Of a DNA stretch of 64,000 nucleotides, positions 33,801-43,627 are shown piece after piece. Below the pieces are notes generated by a model. That model was not told where the DNA came from and did no database searches. It was given only the letters and a program-made list of their open reading frames with translations. Source of the DNA: Janthinobacterium tructae (lineage in GTDB: Bacteria; Pseudomonadota; Gammaproteobacteria; Burkholderiales; Burkholderiaceae_D); NCBI RefSeq assembly GCF_006517255.1, contig NZ_CP041185.1:1302001-1366000 (forward strand), in the 5' to 3' direction. Position numbers and translations under genes: made by a program. Positions within the stretch are counted from its first letter, which is position 1; every line of letters begins with the position of its first letter.

Positions 33801-34853
33801 ATGACTACCGCAACCGCCCCCGCCGTCGATACCGTCTGGTTCACGCGCTGCCCCGTGCCCACGGCCACGGGCCTCGCGTATAAACTGGGCTGGCTGGACG
33901 AGGAATTCGCCCGCGACGGCATCGCCCTGAAAACCCTGCAGGATGTGGGTGGCGAACTGGCGCGCCACCACTACGACCATGGCCTGTCCACGCTCGTGCG
34001 CGAAGGGGGCAACCTGCTGGCCCTGCCCGCGCGCGCGCAAGGGGCGCCCACGCGCCTGATCGGCCTGACCTGGATCGACGAGTGGCAAGCCATCCTCGTG
34101 CGCCCCGGTTCCGGCATCACGACGCCCGCGCAGCTGCAGGGCAAGCGGCTGGCGCTACCCGTGTTCCGCGCCGAAGACTTGCGCGAGAACCGGCGCGGGC
34201 GCAGCATCGCGCGCGGCATGAGCCTGGCCGGCTACAAGGGCGTGCTGGCGTCGGCCGGCTTGACGCTGGACGATGTGCGGCTGGTGGAAGTGGGTGGCGA
34301 GGCGCCAACGCAGGCCAATCTGGGCGCGGGCCTGTGGCAAGGCATCGCGCCGCTCTTGCGCGGCGAAGTCGATGCCGTCTACGTGAAAGGCGCGGCGGCG
34401 GCCGAAGCGGCCCGCGCGGCCGGGCTGGAAGTGGGCATAGACATCGACGCCCTGCCCGACCGGCGCTTCCGCGTGAACAACGGCACGCCGCGCCCGATCA
34501 CCGTGCATGAAACGATGCTGGAACAGCATTTCGAGCTGGTCGTGCGCTTTTTGACGCAAACGCTGCGCGCCGCCCACTGGGCGCGCAGCCACCAGGCCGA
34601 CGTGCTGGCCATCCTGCAGGGCGAAACGCGGGCCGGCGCCGACGCCGTGGCCGAAGCCTACCGCGACGGTTTTCATTTGACCCTGGCGCCCGACCTGTCC
34701 GACGAGAAGGTAGCCCTGTTCCGCCAGCAGAAGGATTTTCAATTGCAGCACGGTTTTCTCGACCGCGACGTGGATATCGACGCCTGGATCGACCGCCGGC
34801 CGTTGGAGGAAGCGCAGCGGCGCCTCGACGCGCTGCTGCGGCAAGCCGCATAA
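33801..34853 (+). CDS. DszB-like desulfinase candidate, second copy
   Basis: A 350-residue cytoplasmic protein related to the product of 26882-27937 and lacking a signal peptide. It keeps the DszB-type triad: Cys17 in FTRCPVPT, His57 in ARHHYDHG and Arg67 in TLVREGGN, again with His-to-Arg spacing of 10. The binding-protein fold follows (LQGKRLALPVFR, LRGEVDAVYVKGAAAA). It is the only rightward gene between two leftward blocks and has its own sigma-54 promoter, so it belongs to the same regulon. The start is set by AAAGAAA upstream; earlier in-frame codons run through the promoter. The substrate is probably a sulfinate. Confidence 0.65.
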   Translation: MTTATAPAVDTVWFTRCPVPTATGLAYKLGWLDEEFARDGIALKTLQDVGGELARHHYDHGLSTLVREGGNLLALPARAQGAPTRLIGLTWIDEWQAILVRPGSGITTPAQLQGKRLALPVFRAEDLRENRRGRSIARGMSLAGYKGVLASAGLTLDDVRLVEVGGEAPTQANLGAGLWQGIAPLLRGEVDAVYVKGAAAAEAARAAGLEVGIDIDALPDRRFRVNNGTPRPITVHETMLEQHFELVVRFLTQTLRAAHWARSHQADVLAILQGETRAGADAVAEAYRDGFHLTLAPDLSDEKVALFRQQKDFQLQHGFLDRDVDIDAWIDRRPLEEAQRRLDALLRQAA

Positions 34854-34859
34854 AGAAAC

Positions 34860-34891
34860 GGGGCCAGCACATGGCAACATGTGCTGGCCCC
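34860..34891. terminator. Perfect 14-bp hairpin between convergent genes
   Basis: GGGGCCAGCACATG and CATGTGCTGGCCCC form an uninterrupted 14-bp stem around a GCAA tetraloop. On the minus strand it is followed by a T-rich tract (GTTTCTTTATG), so it fits best as the terminator of the lumazine synthase gene; it may also stop rightward transcription. Confidence 0.75.
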
Positions 34892-34921
34892 GGGTACTAC
34901 GGCATCAAGGCAAACGGCGCC

Positions 34922-35425
34922 CTAGGCGGCCAAGGCCTCATGCGGGGCGGCGGCCGGTTGCGCCAGCCGCTGCAGCGAGTGGATGGTGGCCGCGCAAGCC
35001 GTGGCCAGTTCGACGCCCTTGACCTTGAAGTGCTGGAAGTAGAATTCCTGGTGCTCGTGGCCCGCATGGAAGTGGTGCGGGGTCAGCACGGCCGACAGCA
35101 CGGGCACGCCTGTCGCCAGTTGCACCTGCATCATGCCGGAAATGACGGCATCGGCCACAAAATCATGCCGGTAGATGCCGCCGTCCACCACCAGGGCGGA
35201 AGCGGCAATCGCCGCGTACTGGCCGCTCCTGGCCAGCACTTGCGCATGCAGGGGGATTTCAAAGGCGCCGGCGACGTCGATGACGTCAATATCGCTCTCG
35301 GCGAAACCAAGGGTCGCCATTTCGGCGATGAAGGACAATCGGCATTGCGCGACGATGTCGCGGTGCCAGCCCGCCTGGATGAAGGCGATGCGTTTGGCTG
35401 GTATTGCGTGTGACGGTTGTGACAT
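34922..35425 (-). CDS. ribH: Type II 6,7-dimethyl-8-ribityllumazine synthase
   Basis: A 167-residue enzyme making the riboflavin precursor lumazine from 5-amino-6-ribitylaminouracil and a four-carbon phosphate. Motifs: RIAFIQAGWHRDIV, DVAGAFEIPLHAQ, VVDGGIYRHDFVADAVI and VLTPHHFHAGHEHQEF, the last with the catalytic His. The sequence is close to RibH2 of Brucella, the type II decameric form. AGGAG precedes the ATG. An FMN riboswitch lies in its leader. Its place among FMNH2-dependent monooxygenases suggests it boosts flavin supply for desulfurisation. Confidence 0.93.
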   Translation of the reverse strand: MSQPSHAIPAKRIAFIQAGWHRDIVAQCRLSFIAEMATLGFAESDIDVIDVAGAFEIPLHAQVLARSGQYAAIAASALVVDGGIYRHDFVADAVISGMMQVQLATGVPVLSAVLTPHHFHAGHEHQEFYFQHFKVKGVELATACAATIHSLQRLAQPAAAPHEALAA

Positions 35426-35603
35426 ATAAAAGACTCCTGTTTTCAAGAATGACAAAAAACAGGGCATAAAATCGAAGGGGATATGACAGGCGCAAGAAAG
35501 CCACGCCCAACTGCGCATGCAGGCACGCGCACCCGCGCACCGACGGCAAACGCAGGCCGTCCATGCGCCGGGCGTAGGCCGGCACAGACACAATGATTCC
35601 ATC

Positions 35604-35760
35604 CCGCTCTCTCTTTATCCGGACTATACCGTCGGCCCCGGAATCACACCGGGTCTGCTGACCTTGCCGGCATGGTCCAAAGACCATGCCGGCAAGCGCT
35701 CGCGGGCTAGGCACGCATGCCATTACCGCCGGTGGGGAATCGCACCCCGCCCTGAGAACG
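35604..35760 (-). ncRNA. FMN riboswitch (RFN element)
   Basis: Read on the minus strand the leader contains the conserved RFN blocks in order: GGGCGGGGTGCGATTCCCCA, CCGGCGGTA, AGCCCGCGAGCG, GTCAGCAGACCCGGTGTGAT and TCCGGGGCCGACGGTATAG, ending TCCGGATAAAGAGAGAGCG. The variable arm is a perfect 15-bp stem with a CAAA loop (35663-35696). It ends about 180 bases before the ribH ATG. Known RFN elements switch off expression when FMN is plentiful. Confidence 0.95.
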
Positions 35761-35830
35761 TTGCGTGGCCAGCGCACAGGTGCGGCAGCCACGCCCGGCA
35801 ACTATAGCATATCGCCCCTGCCCTGCGCGG

Positions 35831-38203
35831 TCAGAACTGCACCGTGTACGACGCGCCCACCGTGCGGCCCTGGCCGATGATCACCGTGTCGCCGTTGACG
35901 GCACCGGGCACGAAGCTGGTGAGCGTGTGGTTGCGATAGACCTTGTCGGTCAGGTTGTTCGCATACGCTGAGATCCGCTGCTTGCCGCCCGGGAGTACAT
36001 ACGACAGGCGCGCATTGGCCAGCGCGAAGCCGCCCTGGTTCAGCAAGTCGCGCGCGGCATTTTGCGGGTCGACATAGTAGTACTGCTTCGACGTGTAGCG
36101 CACATCGCCGCTGAAGACCAGCTGCGCGCCATTGCCCAGCGGGTAGCGGTAGTCGGCCGCCAGCAAGGCCGTCACGTGGGGCGAGCGCACGAATTCATTG
36201 CCGGAGCGGTCGCCGCCATTGTTCTGGATGGCGAAATCGTCGAATTCCGTGCGCAGCAGGCCCAGATTGGCATTGATGTGCAGGTTGTCCGTCGGCTGCG
36301 CCTCGATCTCGAATTCCGCGCCATTCACGTGGGCCTTGCGCACGTTCTGCAGGTAATTGACGCTTTGCGTGGGGTCACCGTTGTACACGCCCGTGATATT
36401 CACCTGCACGTTCTTGTAGTCATAGTGAAAAACGTTGGCGTTGAAATTGAGGCGCCCGTCCAGCCATTCGGACTTGATGCCCGCCTCGAACGAGTTCAGG
36501 GTTTCCGGCTTGACCGTGTTCAGGGCCCGCACGTCCGTGGCACTCGTGTTGTAGCCGCCGGACTTGATGCCGTGTGCGTATTTCAGATAGCCGCGCAGGG
36601 TGCTGCTGAAGCGGTATTCGGGCGTGACGTCATAGGTCAGTGCATTCCACGTGGTGGACGGATTCGAGGTGAAATTGTTGTTGGCGACCGAGGCGGCCGT
36701 GTAATTGCCGCCCCGGACCGTGTTCCACCAGTTGGCCGCGTCACCAAACGTCACCGAATTCGATGCGGCCTGCACGCGCTGCAAATCGAGGTCCTTGGTT
36801 TCCGTGGTCCAGCGCAAGCCGAAGGTGGACAGCAACTGCTCGCTGAAGTTGACGGTCGTGCTGCCGAAGATGGCCGCGCTGCGCGCCTTGTGCTGGTAGA
36901 TGGTGCGGTTGTAACCGACGGGCTGCGTGCTGCCCGCCAGCGCCGGCACGCTGCCGTTGGGCAGGCGCGCACCGGCCGAATCGGAATCGATCTTTTCATT
37001 GAAGTAGAACAGGCCCGCCACCCAGCTCACGGCGCCGTTTTGCGGCGACGTCAAGCGCAGCTCCTGCGACACTTGCCGACTGCTGGCCTTCGAGCGGCTG
37101 CGACCCACTTCCAGCGGCGTGTTGTCGCTGTCGCCCGTCGCTTCGTTGCGGAAGTTTTCATAGCCGGTGATCGACGTCAGGGTCAGCTCGCCCAGCGCAT
37201 ATTCGAGGTTCAGCTGGGCGCCGCCCTGTTTCACGTCGCTGTCGGCCGGCGCATTCGTGCTGACATCGTCGGGATTGGTGCTGGGGACGTAGCCGTTGCG
37301 GTACACGCCATTCGCAGCATAGCTGGCCACGGTGGTGGTGGCGCCCTTGGTCGTGTAATCGCGATAATGCAGGTTCAGGTTCGCCGTCAGGTCGCGCCCG
37401 ATCAGGGCCTTGAGCTGGCCGCGGATGGCGCTATCCTTGAGTTTTCCATCGCGCTCGCCCGTAAACTGATTGTGGAAGCGGCCCTTGTCCTGCTGCTCCG
37501 TGTGGAAAGACAAGCGCCCCGCCAGCACCTCGTCGACCAGGGCGCCGCCGATAGCCCCTTCGGCCACGGTGGTGTCGTAGCTGCCGTAATCGAGCTTGGC
37601 GTAGCCGCTGGACTTGAACGAGGGCTTGCGCGAAATCACATTGATGGCGCCGCCCGTCGTGTTCTTGCCCCACAAAGTGCCTTGCGGGCCGCGCAGCACT
37701 TCCACCCGGTCCAGGTCGAACAGGGGAAAGCCCGTGGCGCTGGAATTGCTGATGTAGACATCGTCGAGGTAAAAGCCGACGGGGTTCGGAAAATCGATCT
37801 GCTGCTGGCCCGCGCCCACGCCGCGTATCCACCAGCGCGGACGGCCATGCTGCTGCGTGCCGGCCGAGGCGTTCGGCACGTAATTGAGGATTTCGCCGGC
37901 CGAGCGGCCGATGCCCGTGTCGAGCAGCTCCTTGCCGCCGAGGACCGTGATCGCGCTCGGCACCTTCTGTGCCGATTCCTCACGCTTTTGCGCCGTCACC
38001 GTCACCGATTGCAAGGAGGCGCCCTCGCCGGCGCCGTTGGCGTCGGCAGCGGCAATGACATCGGCGCCAGGCGTTTCCGCGTGGAGCAGGCCATGGACGA
38101 GCATCAAGCCGCCGATGGCGAAGGCCGAACGCAGCGCGCGGCGCAGCGGGGTCAGATGAAAGGGAAAGGAAGAAAAGGCGGCGGGGGAAGTCAAACGGCG
38201 CAT
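35831..38203 (-). CDS. TonB-dependent outer-membrane receptor of the sulfur island
   Basis: A 790-residue receptor. An N-terminal signal peptide (SAFAIGGLMLVHGLLHA) is followed by the TonB box region (QSVTVTAQKREES), the plug domain (about 60-190; RVEVLRGPQGTLWGKNTTGG) and the beta-barrel ending in Phe (YTVQF). AAGGA lies 8 bases before the ATG. It has its own sigma-54 promoter 51 bp upstream plus three activator sites, placing it in the organosulfur regulon; it probably carries a bulky organosulfur compound across the outer membrane. It follows the monooxygenase gene by 220 bp. Confidence 0.92.
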   Translation of the reverse strand: MRRLTSPAAFSSFPFHLTPLRRALRSAFAIGGLMLVHGLLHAETPGADVIAAADANGAGEGASLQSVTVTAQKREESAQKVPSAITVLGGKELLDTGIGRSAGEILNYVPNASAGTQQHGRPRWWIRGVGAGQQQIDFPNPVGFYLDDVYISNSSATGFPLFDLDRVEVLRGPQGTLWGKNTTGGAINVISRKPSFKSSGYAKLDYGSYDTTVAEGAIGGALVDEVLAGRLSFHTEQQDKGRFHNQFTGERDGKLKDSAIRGQLKALIGRDLTANLNLHYRDYTTKGATTTVASYAANGVYRNGYVPSTNPDDVSTNAPADSDVKQGGAQLNLEYALGELTLTSITGYENFRNEATGDSDNTPLEVGRSRSKASSRQVSQELRLTSPQNGAVSWVAGLFYFNEKIDSDSAGARLPNGSVPALAGSTQPVGYNRTIYQHKARSAAIFGSTTVNFSEQLLSTFGLRWTTETKDLDLQRVQAASNSVTFGDAANWWNTVRGGNYTAASVANNNFTSNPSTTWNALTYDVTPEYRFSSTLRGYLKYAHGIKSGGYNTSATDVRALNTVKPETLNSFEAGIKSEWLDGRLNFNANVFHYDYKNVQVNITGVYNGDPTQSVNYLQNVRKAHVNGAEFEIEAQPTDNLHINANLGLLRTEFDDFAIQNNGGDRSGNEFVRSPHVTALLAADYRYPLGNGAQLVFSGDVRYTSKQYYYVDPQNAARDLLNQGGFALANARLSYVLPGGKQRISAYANNLTDKVYRNHTLTSFVPGAVNGDTVIIGQGRTVGASYTVQF

Positions 38204-38254
38204 GGGTGGTTATCCTTGAGTAAAGTCAAAACGCGAGATGGTGATGACTGTTAT

Positions 38255-38270
38255 TGCAAGGCGCATGCCC
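38255..38270 (-). promoter_or_regulatory. Sigma-54 promoter of the TonB receptor gene
   Basis: On the minus strand GGGCATGCGCCTTGCA matches TGGCACG-N4-TTGCW with two changes, keeping GG and GC at the right distance. The receptor ATG is about 50 bp downstream, and array A lies 77-137 bp upstream. Confidence 0.75.
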
Positions 38271-38336
38271 GCTGCCGCAGTGCAGCAATATATACGTTAA
38301 GTGCTTGATTTAAAAGGAAGACTATCATGGTGATAG

Positions 38337-38415
38337 TGCTGTTGATTTGGCAGCAGCGGCGCCGCCGCGTGTTGCCTGCGCGACAGCAGGCGGTGGCGCT
38401 GCTGTCGCGGCAACA
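38337..38415. promoter_or_regulatory. Activator-site array A: three palindromes upstream of the TonB receptor gene
   Basis: Sites at 38337-38355 (TGCTG-N9-CAGCA), 38370-38388 (TGTTG-N9-CAGCA) and 38397-38415 (CGCTG-N9-CAACA). The first shares even its spacer (TGATTTGG) with the first site of array B. The array fills the gap between the monooxygenase stop (38424) and the receptor promoter. Confidence 0.7.
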
Positions 38416-38423
38416 GGGGATAC

Positions 38424-39578
38424 TCAGGCGGCGCGCAGCAAGGCGGCACCATGGCCACGCACCAGCGGCAGCACTTCTTCACCCACCCGATACGCTTCTT
38501 CCAGGTGCGGCGTGCTGGCGAGGATAAAGGCGTCGGCGCCCAGTTGCACCAGTTCGTCGAGGCGTTCGGCCACCTGCTGGTAGCTGCCGACGATACCCTG
38601 CGTCTGCCCGCCGCGCAGCAGGTTGAAGCCGGACCAGATATTCGGCGCCGTGATCAAGTCCTTGTAGCTGTTCAGGGTGGTCGGACGGTTGCCCCGCTGG
38701 CGCGCCGCGCCCACGGAATCGCCGCCATCGGCGCCGAGGAACTGGCGCAGGGTGGCGGCATCGACGGCGTCAAAGCCCTTGCGCACCTCGTCCCACGCCT
38801 CTTCTTCCGTGGCGCGGGCCACGATGTCGACGCGCACGGCGCACTTGATCTTGCGCCCCAGGAGCGCCGTCTTTTCATGCACGCGGGCGAATTTCTCGCG
38901 CAGCTGCTCGAACGGTTCCAGCCACGTCAGGTAGTAATCGGCGTGCTTCGAGGCGGAACCGAGGGCCGCATCGGACGAGCCGGAAAAGTAAATTTCGGGG
39001 AAGTCCTGTTCCGACAGGGGCGTTGCCAGGCCCGCGTCTTCCACCTGGTAGAACTTGCCCTGGTAGGAAAATGGCCCGCCGCGCCACACGCCGCGCACCA
39101 CATCGAGAAATTCCGTCGTGCGCGTGTAGCGGTCGTCGTGCCCGGCCGAATCGCCCCACCACAGCTGCGCCGGGCCGCCACCGCCCGTGATGACGTTGTA
39201 CAGGGCCCGGCCGCCTGTGGCCCGCTGCAGGCTGGCCGTCATGCGCGCCGCCACCACGGGGTTCAAAAAGCCGGGCTGGAACGGGATCATGAAGCGAAAG
39301 GTGCTCGTCTCGCGCGCCAGCAGCGCGGAAATGGCCCACGGTTCATCCGTCATGGGAAAGGACGGGATCAAGCCGCCCTGGAAGCCCGATAGCTCGGCCG
39401 CGCGGGCGATTTCCGCCAGGTAGTCGATGTAGGTAAAACCGTCGGCGCCGCCGCCACCGAGGCCCGCCTGGCGCAGGTTGTCATTGCCGGGAAACCAGTC
39501 GCCGCGAAACGGCGTGCGGGCGCGGTGCGAACTCGGTTCGCCATGTGTGGGGATGCGCCAGAAAAAATCGATTGCCAT
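38424..39578 (-). CDS. FMNH2-dependent monooxygenase, SsuD-like (bacterial luciferase family)
   Basis: A 384-residue TIM-barrel monooxygenase that would cleave a sulfonate C-S bond with O2 and FMNH2, releasing sulfite and an aldehyde. Features: the N-terminal strand AIDFFWRIPTHGE, FTYIDYLAEIARAAELSGF, PGFLNPVVAARMTASLQRAT, the GGRALYNVITGGG phosphate-binding region, and DDRYTRTTEFLDVVRGVW. Length matches SsuD. AAGGAG precedes the start. It lies 34 bases after the second monooxygenase gene in one operon driven from array B. Confidence 0.87.
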   Translation of the reverse strand: MAIDFFWRIPTHGEPSSHRARTPFRGDWFPGNDNLRQAGLGGGGADGFTYIDYLAEIARAAELSGFQGGLIPSFPMTDEPWAISALLARETSTFRFMIPFQPGFLNPVVAARMTASLQRATGGRALYNVITGGGGPAQLWWGDSAGHDDRYTRTTEFLDVVRGVWRGGPFSYQGKFYQVEDAGLATPLSEQDFPEIYFSGSSDAALGSASKHADYYLTWLEPFEQLREKFARVHEKTALLGRKIKCAVRVDIVARATEEEAWDEVRKGFDAVDAATLRQFLGADGGDSVGAARQRGNRPTTLNSYKDLITAPNIWSGFNLLRGGQTQGIVGSYQQVAERLDELVQLGADAFILASTPHLEEAYRVGEEVLPLVRGHGAALLRAA

Positions 39579-39612
39579 CAAGGTACTCCTTCAGTAGGTT
39601 GAATACAGGAAC

Positions 39613-40692
39613 TCAAGCCGCTTGCATCTGCGCGCTCAACGCTGCCCGCACGCGTGGCAGCACGTGTTCGCCGATGCGATAGGCTTCCTCGAAATGAGGG
39701 ATGGCGGCCAGCACGAAGCTCGACACACCGGCCTGCGCGTAGGCATGCAACGCCGCGCTGACCTGTTCATAGCTGCCGACCAGGGCGCCGTGTGCGCCCG
39801 TTTGCGCTTGCGCAAAGCCGGGCCAGAACGCGGCAGCATCGTCCTCGAACGGAGCATCGTCAGGTAGCCCCGCCCCGCTGCGGTAGCGGCGCGCGTCGCG
39901 CAAGGCTTCGTCGAAGGTTTCACGGGCCAGCACGTCGATGCGCAAGCCCGCCACCACGGTGCGGCCCAAGTGGCGCGCCTGTGCTTGCAGGCTGTCGATG
40001 GAAGGCTGCAAGTCCGTCGTGGGCGCCGCGTCAAACACGTGCACGTCGGCCTGGCGCGCCGACAGGGCCAGCGCCTCGGGGGTATCACCCGTCAAATAGA
40101 TGCTGTTCACAGGATGGTTCGCCAGCGGCCCCTTGAAGCCGCCGTCCTGCACTTCGAAGAACTTGCCCTTGAAGCTGAACGGCGCAGTGCTTTGCACGCC
40201 GCGCGCCACCGTGATGAATTCTTCGATGCGCGGCAGAATATCGGCGTCCGGAGCCGCATCGCCCTGGCGCCGGCGCGCGGCCGCATCGCCGCCCTGTCCG
40301 ATTTGCCAGGCGAAGCGCCCGCCCGTGAAGCGCTGGAAGCTGACGGCGTTCTTTGCCGCGTACACGGCAGAACCCCAGGCCGCGTCGAATTCGGCGATCA
40401 GTTTCAGATGGCGCGTGCTGCGCGCCAGGTAGCCGGCGACGATCCAGCTTTCATCGCCCTGCGTATCGTGGCGTATCCGGATGCCGTTGAAGCCCGACAG
40501 GTCGGCGGCGCGGGCGATCTGGTGCAGGTAATCGAAGTAATTGAACGGCGGACGCGCGCCGCGCGGGTCGCTCACGCCCGCCTGCAACGGGCTGGGGGCG
40601 CCAGCGTTTCGCTCGCCCCTGCGCGTGATGCCGGGCGCCGCGTAGCGGCCGTCGCCGCTGGTGGGCAATTGCCAGATGAATTCGATGGTCAT
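39613..40692 (-). CDS. FMNH2-dependent monooxygenase, SsuD/SfnG-like
   Basis: A 359-residue protein of the same luciferase-like family as its neighbour but clearly diverged (IEFIWQLPTSGDGRY, FNYFDYLHQIARAADLSGFN, AVSFQRFTGGRFAWQIGQGG). Its length is near that of SfnG, the dimethylsulfone monooxygenase. The start at 40692 has AGGAG 8 bases upstream; longer frames would run through the promoter. It is first in its operon, with a sigma-54 promoter and array B upstream. Having two different SsuD-type enzymes together suggests a range of substrates. Confidence 0.85.
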   Translation of the reverse strand: MTIEFIWQLPTSGDGRYAAPGITRRGERNAGAPSPLQAGVSDPRGARPPFNYFDYLHQIARAADLSGFNGIRIRHDTQGDESWIVAGYLARSTRHLKLIAEFDAAWGSAVYAAKNAVSFQRFTGGRFAWQIGQGGDAAARRRQGDAAPDADILPRIEEFITVARGVQSTAPFSFKGKFFEVQDGGFKGPLANHPVNSIYLTGDTPEALALSARQADVHVFDAAPTTDLQPSIDSLQAQARHLGRTVVAGLRIDVLARETFDEALRDARRYRSGAGLPDDAPFEDDAAAFWPGFAQAQTGAHGALVGSYEQVSAALHAYAQAGVSSFVLAAIPHFEEAYRIGEHVLPRVRAALSAQMQAA

Positions 40693-40774
40693 GCATGGAC
40701 TCCTGTCGTGGGTCGAAGAAAGGGCCTGCACGCGCATGGTGAGCAATGCGCGCACTGGCCTGCCCTTTCCTCCT

Positions 40775-40790
40775 CGCAGAAAACATGCCA
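40775..40790 (-). promoter_or_regulatory. Sigma-54 promoter of the monooxygenase operon
   Basis: On the minus strand TGGCATGTTTTCTGCG matches TGGCACG-N4-TTGCW at 13 of 16 positions counting the four free ones, with the invariant GG and GC intact. It lies 82 bp before the ATG at 40692. Activator sites start 37 bp upstream, the same distance as at the eight-gene operon. Confidence 0.65.
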
Positions 40791-40816
40791 TGCCGCGTGC
40801 ACCCGCCAGCGCCCTT

Positions 40817-40876
40817 CGCTGCTGATTTGGCAGCAATCCGCTGCACCCACGGCAGCAGCGTGCTGCGCGTGCAGCA
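40817..40876. promoter_or_regulatory. Activator-site array B: two or three palindromes upstream of the monooxygenase operon
   Basis: Sites at 40817-40835 and 40839-40857 (both CGCTG-N9-CAGCA), plus a variant at 40861-40876 (TGCTG-N6-CAGCA). Centres of the first two lie 37 and 59 bp from the -24 GG, nearly identical to array C (37 and 58). Confidence 0.7.
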
Positions 40877-40934
40877 GAAAAAAAAGCCGGAACCGCATCG
40901 CTGCGGGTCCGGCTCCAGGAGATTGGTCATGCGC

Positions 40935-42134
<1,200 letters not shown>

Positions 42135-42217
42135 GAGCCGACTATACCGCGCGCCATCGCCAGGCGTGAACGAATGGTGCCGCGCTAGCTTATCCGGATT
42201 TTGCATATGCGGGGCAT

Positions 42218-42233
42218 TGGCCCGAACCTTGCT
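42218..42233 (+). promoter_or_regulatory. Sigma-54 promoter of the DszA/NtaA-like gene
   Basis: TGGCCCGAACCTTGCT differs from TGGCACG-N4-TTGCW at one position. It lies 46 bp before the ATG at 42279. Unlike the other four promoters, no YGCTG-N9-CARCA palindrome is seen upstream. Confidence 0.7.
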
Positions 42234-42278
42234 GCAGCAAAGGAGCAGGCAATGTCGCCTGCCTACCACGGAGCCCCC

Positions 42279-43616
42279 ATGCCAGCACGCCAGCTTGTCC
42301 TGAACGTCTTTTTGCAACGTCACGGCCACCACCCCGCCGCCTGGCGCCATCCGTCTGCCAGCGCCAGCGGACGGCCCGACCTGGCCTGGTGGCTGCGCGC
42401 CGCCAAACTGGCCGAGGCGGCCAGGTTCGACAGTTTTTTTATCGCCGACTTCATCGGGCGCGCAGGCGACATCACGCCCGAGACGGGCCGCGCCGCCATC
42501 GGCCTGCCCTTCGAACCTTTTACCCTGCTGTCGGCGATTGCCGCCGTCACCAGCCACATCGGCCTGATCGCCACCGTCAACACCAATTACGAGCACCCGT
42601 ATCACGTGGCGCGCAAATTCAGTTCGCTCGACCACCTGAGCGGCGGGCGCGCGGGCTGGAATGTCGTTTCCTCGTTCGCCGAACACACGGCGGACAATTT
42701 CGGCATCGATGCACCGCGCAGCCATGCGCAGCGCTATGCGCGCGCCGATGAATTCGTCGCCCTGTCCAAGGCCCTGTGGGATAGCTGGGATGACGACGCC
42801 TTCGACCGGCCCGACCGCGCCGGCGGCCAGTTTTACGCGCCCGCACAAGGGCATGCGCTCGACTTCCAGGGCGAGTATTTTGCCTCGCGCGGCTTGCTGG
42901 ACTTGCCCCGCCCCGTGCAAGGCCACCCGGTGCTGGTCCAGGCGGGCAATTCCGAGACAGGGCGCGAATTTGCCGCGCGCCAGGCCGAGATGGTGTACTG
43001 CTCGGCCACATCGCTGCCCGTGGCGCAAGCGTATTATGCGGACGTGAAGGGGCGCATGGCGAAATACGGGCGCGCCGAAGACCAATTGAAAGTGACGCCG
43101 GGCCTGTCGGTGGTGGTGGCCGAATCGGACCAGCAGGCACAGGACCAGTTCGGCGAACTACAATCGCTGGTCGATTTCAGCAATCTGGAATTTGGCGGTT
43201 TCGACTTGTCCGGCTATCCGCTCGACGGCCCCCTGCCCGACCTGCCCTACCAGGCGGGCGAGAATAGCAAGGGCCGCTTCTTGCAGCAGCTGGAACTGGC
43301 CCGCCGCGACAATCTCACCTTGCGCCAGTTGGTGCTGCGCTTTCGCGTGGCGCGAGGCCATCTGCAAGCCATCGGCTCCGTCAAGACGGTGGCCGACCTG
43401 ATGGAGCAGTGGTTCTCGGAGCGGGGCGCGGACGGTTTCAACGTCGTGCCGCCCCTGCTGCCACAAGGCTTCGAGGCATTTACCCGGCTGGTGGTGCCGG
43501 AACTGCAGCGGCGCGGCCTGTTCCGCACCGAATATGCGGCCAGCACCCTGCGCGGCCATTTGGGACTGGCACGGCCCGCCAACCCGCACACGGCGGCGGG
43601 GGCGCGGGCCGCCTGA
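42279..43616 (+). CDS. FMNH2-dependent monooxygenase of the NtaA/SnaA/DszA family
   Basis: A 445-residue luciferase-like monooxygenase. Motifs typical of the DszA/NtaA group: [80 protein letters not shown] and RYARADEFV. DszA, about 450 residues, opens dibenzothiophene sulfone to a sulfinate, the substrate of DszB; relatives attack nitrilotriacetate and other compounds. It shares the sigma-54 regulon with two DszB-like proteins. ACGGAG precedes the ATG. It converges on hmgA. Confidence 0.88.
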   Translation: MPARQLVLNVFLQRHGHHPAAWRHPSASASGRPDLAWWLRAAKLAEAARFDSFFIADFIGRAGDITPETGRAAIGLPFEPFTLLSAIAAVTSHIGLIATVNTNYEHPYHVARKFSSLDHLSGGRAGWNVVSSFAEHTADNFGIDAPRSHAQRYARADEFVALSKALWDSWDDDAFDRPDRAGGQFYAPAQGHALDFQGEYFASRGLLDLPRPVQGHPVLVQAGNSETGREFAARQAEMVYCSATSLPVAQAYYADVKGRMAKYGRAEDQLKVTPGLSVVVAESDQQAQDQFGELQSLVDFSNLEFGGFDLSGYPLDGPLPDLPYQAGENSKGRFLQQLELARRDNLTLRQLVLRFRVARGHLQAIGSVKTVADLMEQWFSERGADGFNVVPPLLPQGFEAFTRLVVPELQRRGLFRTEYAASTLRGHLGLARPANPHTAAGARAA

Positions 43617-43627
43617 ACACGGATTGA

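Noticed and set aside
35663..35696. The perfect 15-bp stem as an independent terminator
   Set aside because: It lies inside the FMN riboswitch at the place of the variable arm and has no U-run, so it is part of that RNA.
36062..38308. A 748-codon plus-strand frame opposite the TonB receptor gene
   Set aside because: Same reason: biased composition and no motifs, opposite a gene with intact plug and barrel signatures.
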